From: Marivivens geojensis
GTDB lineage: Bacteria; Pseudomonadota; Alphaproteobacteria; Rhodobacterales; Rhodobacteraceae
Direction: 5' to 3'
Length of the DNA stretch: 64,000 nt
NCBI RefSeq assembly: GCF_023540835.1
Contig: NZ_JALKCU010000002.1
Coordinates: 682,001-746,000 of the forward strand
The position numbers and the translations under genes are program-made. How positions within the stretch are numbered: the stretch's first letter is position 1; every line of letters begins with the position of its first letter. Under the pieces are notes generated by a model. The model was not told the DNA's origin. It saw only the letters and a program-made list of their open reading frames with translations, and did not search any database. Of this stretch, positions 63,913 through 64,000 are shown in pieces.

Positions 63913-64000
63913 GGTCGCACCTCCGTTACAAAACCGAACGTAGTCGCTTCCCCTCGCGCTGCAAGGGGATTCGCCCAAATGAGCAGAGTTGTCGCAGGAA

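Overview
The window reads as a chromosomal segment of an alphaproteobacterium of the order Rhodobacterales, Roseobacter group. The signs are an aa3 oxidase subunit I gene, FolE2, a SAM-II riboswitch before metZ, an alphaproteobacterial LexA box (GTTC-N7-GTTC), a tRNA-His without G-1 and with A73, and several small DUF families (DUF6446, DUF6476, DUF6324) that I associate with this order. Genus cannot be fixed from the sequence alone. Gene density is high. I see no insertion sequence, prophage, CRISPR array or rRNA operon. Most of the window is core metabolism and housekeeping.

Layout. 1-3801 (minus): a polyamine-type ABC importer (ATPase, binding protein, partial permease) behind a symmetric operator-like promoter. 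4026-5798: a secreted RTX/Hint protein. 5894-5980: tRNA-Leu(GAG). 6049-7401: a divergent DUF2306 / membrane-anchored LytTR pair. 7405-10358: lipB, DUF2244, ctaD. 10714-17046: aminotransferase, YqeY-like protein, carA, a cellulose-synthase-like glycosyltransferase, a GntR regulator and a HAD nucleotidase. 17077-20965: UbiH-type hydroxylase, a Met/His-rich periplasmic protein, two coupled Lrp regulators facing ilvC. 21052-25085 (minus): folB-folP-glmM, then a SleB-like hydrolase. 25231-31384 (minus): ppdK, then glyQ-DUF6446-glyS with overlapping stops and starts. 31558-36288: an exported pseudoprotease, trkH, DUF1127, folE2. 36396-42620: metZ under SAM-II control, GST, Dabb protein, yciB, EamA transporter, ftsY, alkB-type monooxygenase. 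42657-49526: small exported protein, GH3 glucosidase with a divergent LacI regulator, purD and xseA. 49640-54473 (minus): carD, fdxA, S4 protein, Suv3-like helicase, TPR protein. 54543-58936 (plus): SCP2 protein, hydrolase, pepF, M19 dipeptidase. 58940-63912: oxidoreductase, rpoH with a heat-shock-type promoter, RluD-like synthase, DUF6476, tRNA-His, DUF6324, SOS-type mmcB, a possible 6S-like RNA, and a small membrane protein.

How genes work together. Folate and pterin synthesis is represented three times (folE2, folB, folP). Nucleotide synthesis is represented by carA and purD, translation by glyQ/glyS, two tRNAs and an RluD-like enzyme, and stress control by rpoH, the LexA box on mmcB and CarD. 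Regulatory DNA is unusually readable. Clear cases are a SAM-II riboswitch plus terminator, a perfect LacI-type operator, a LexA box and several textbook terminators. Likely but unproven are the sigma-32-type promoter, an FNR-like box before ctaD and the 28-bp dyad over the ABC-operon promoter. I did not find a convincing wholly new defence or metabolic system. The best leads are the dyad promoter, the FolB protein with a kinase-like C-terminal domain, the inactive exported protease, the RTX/Hint protein, the 149-nt structured intergenic element and the LytTR/DUF2306 pair.
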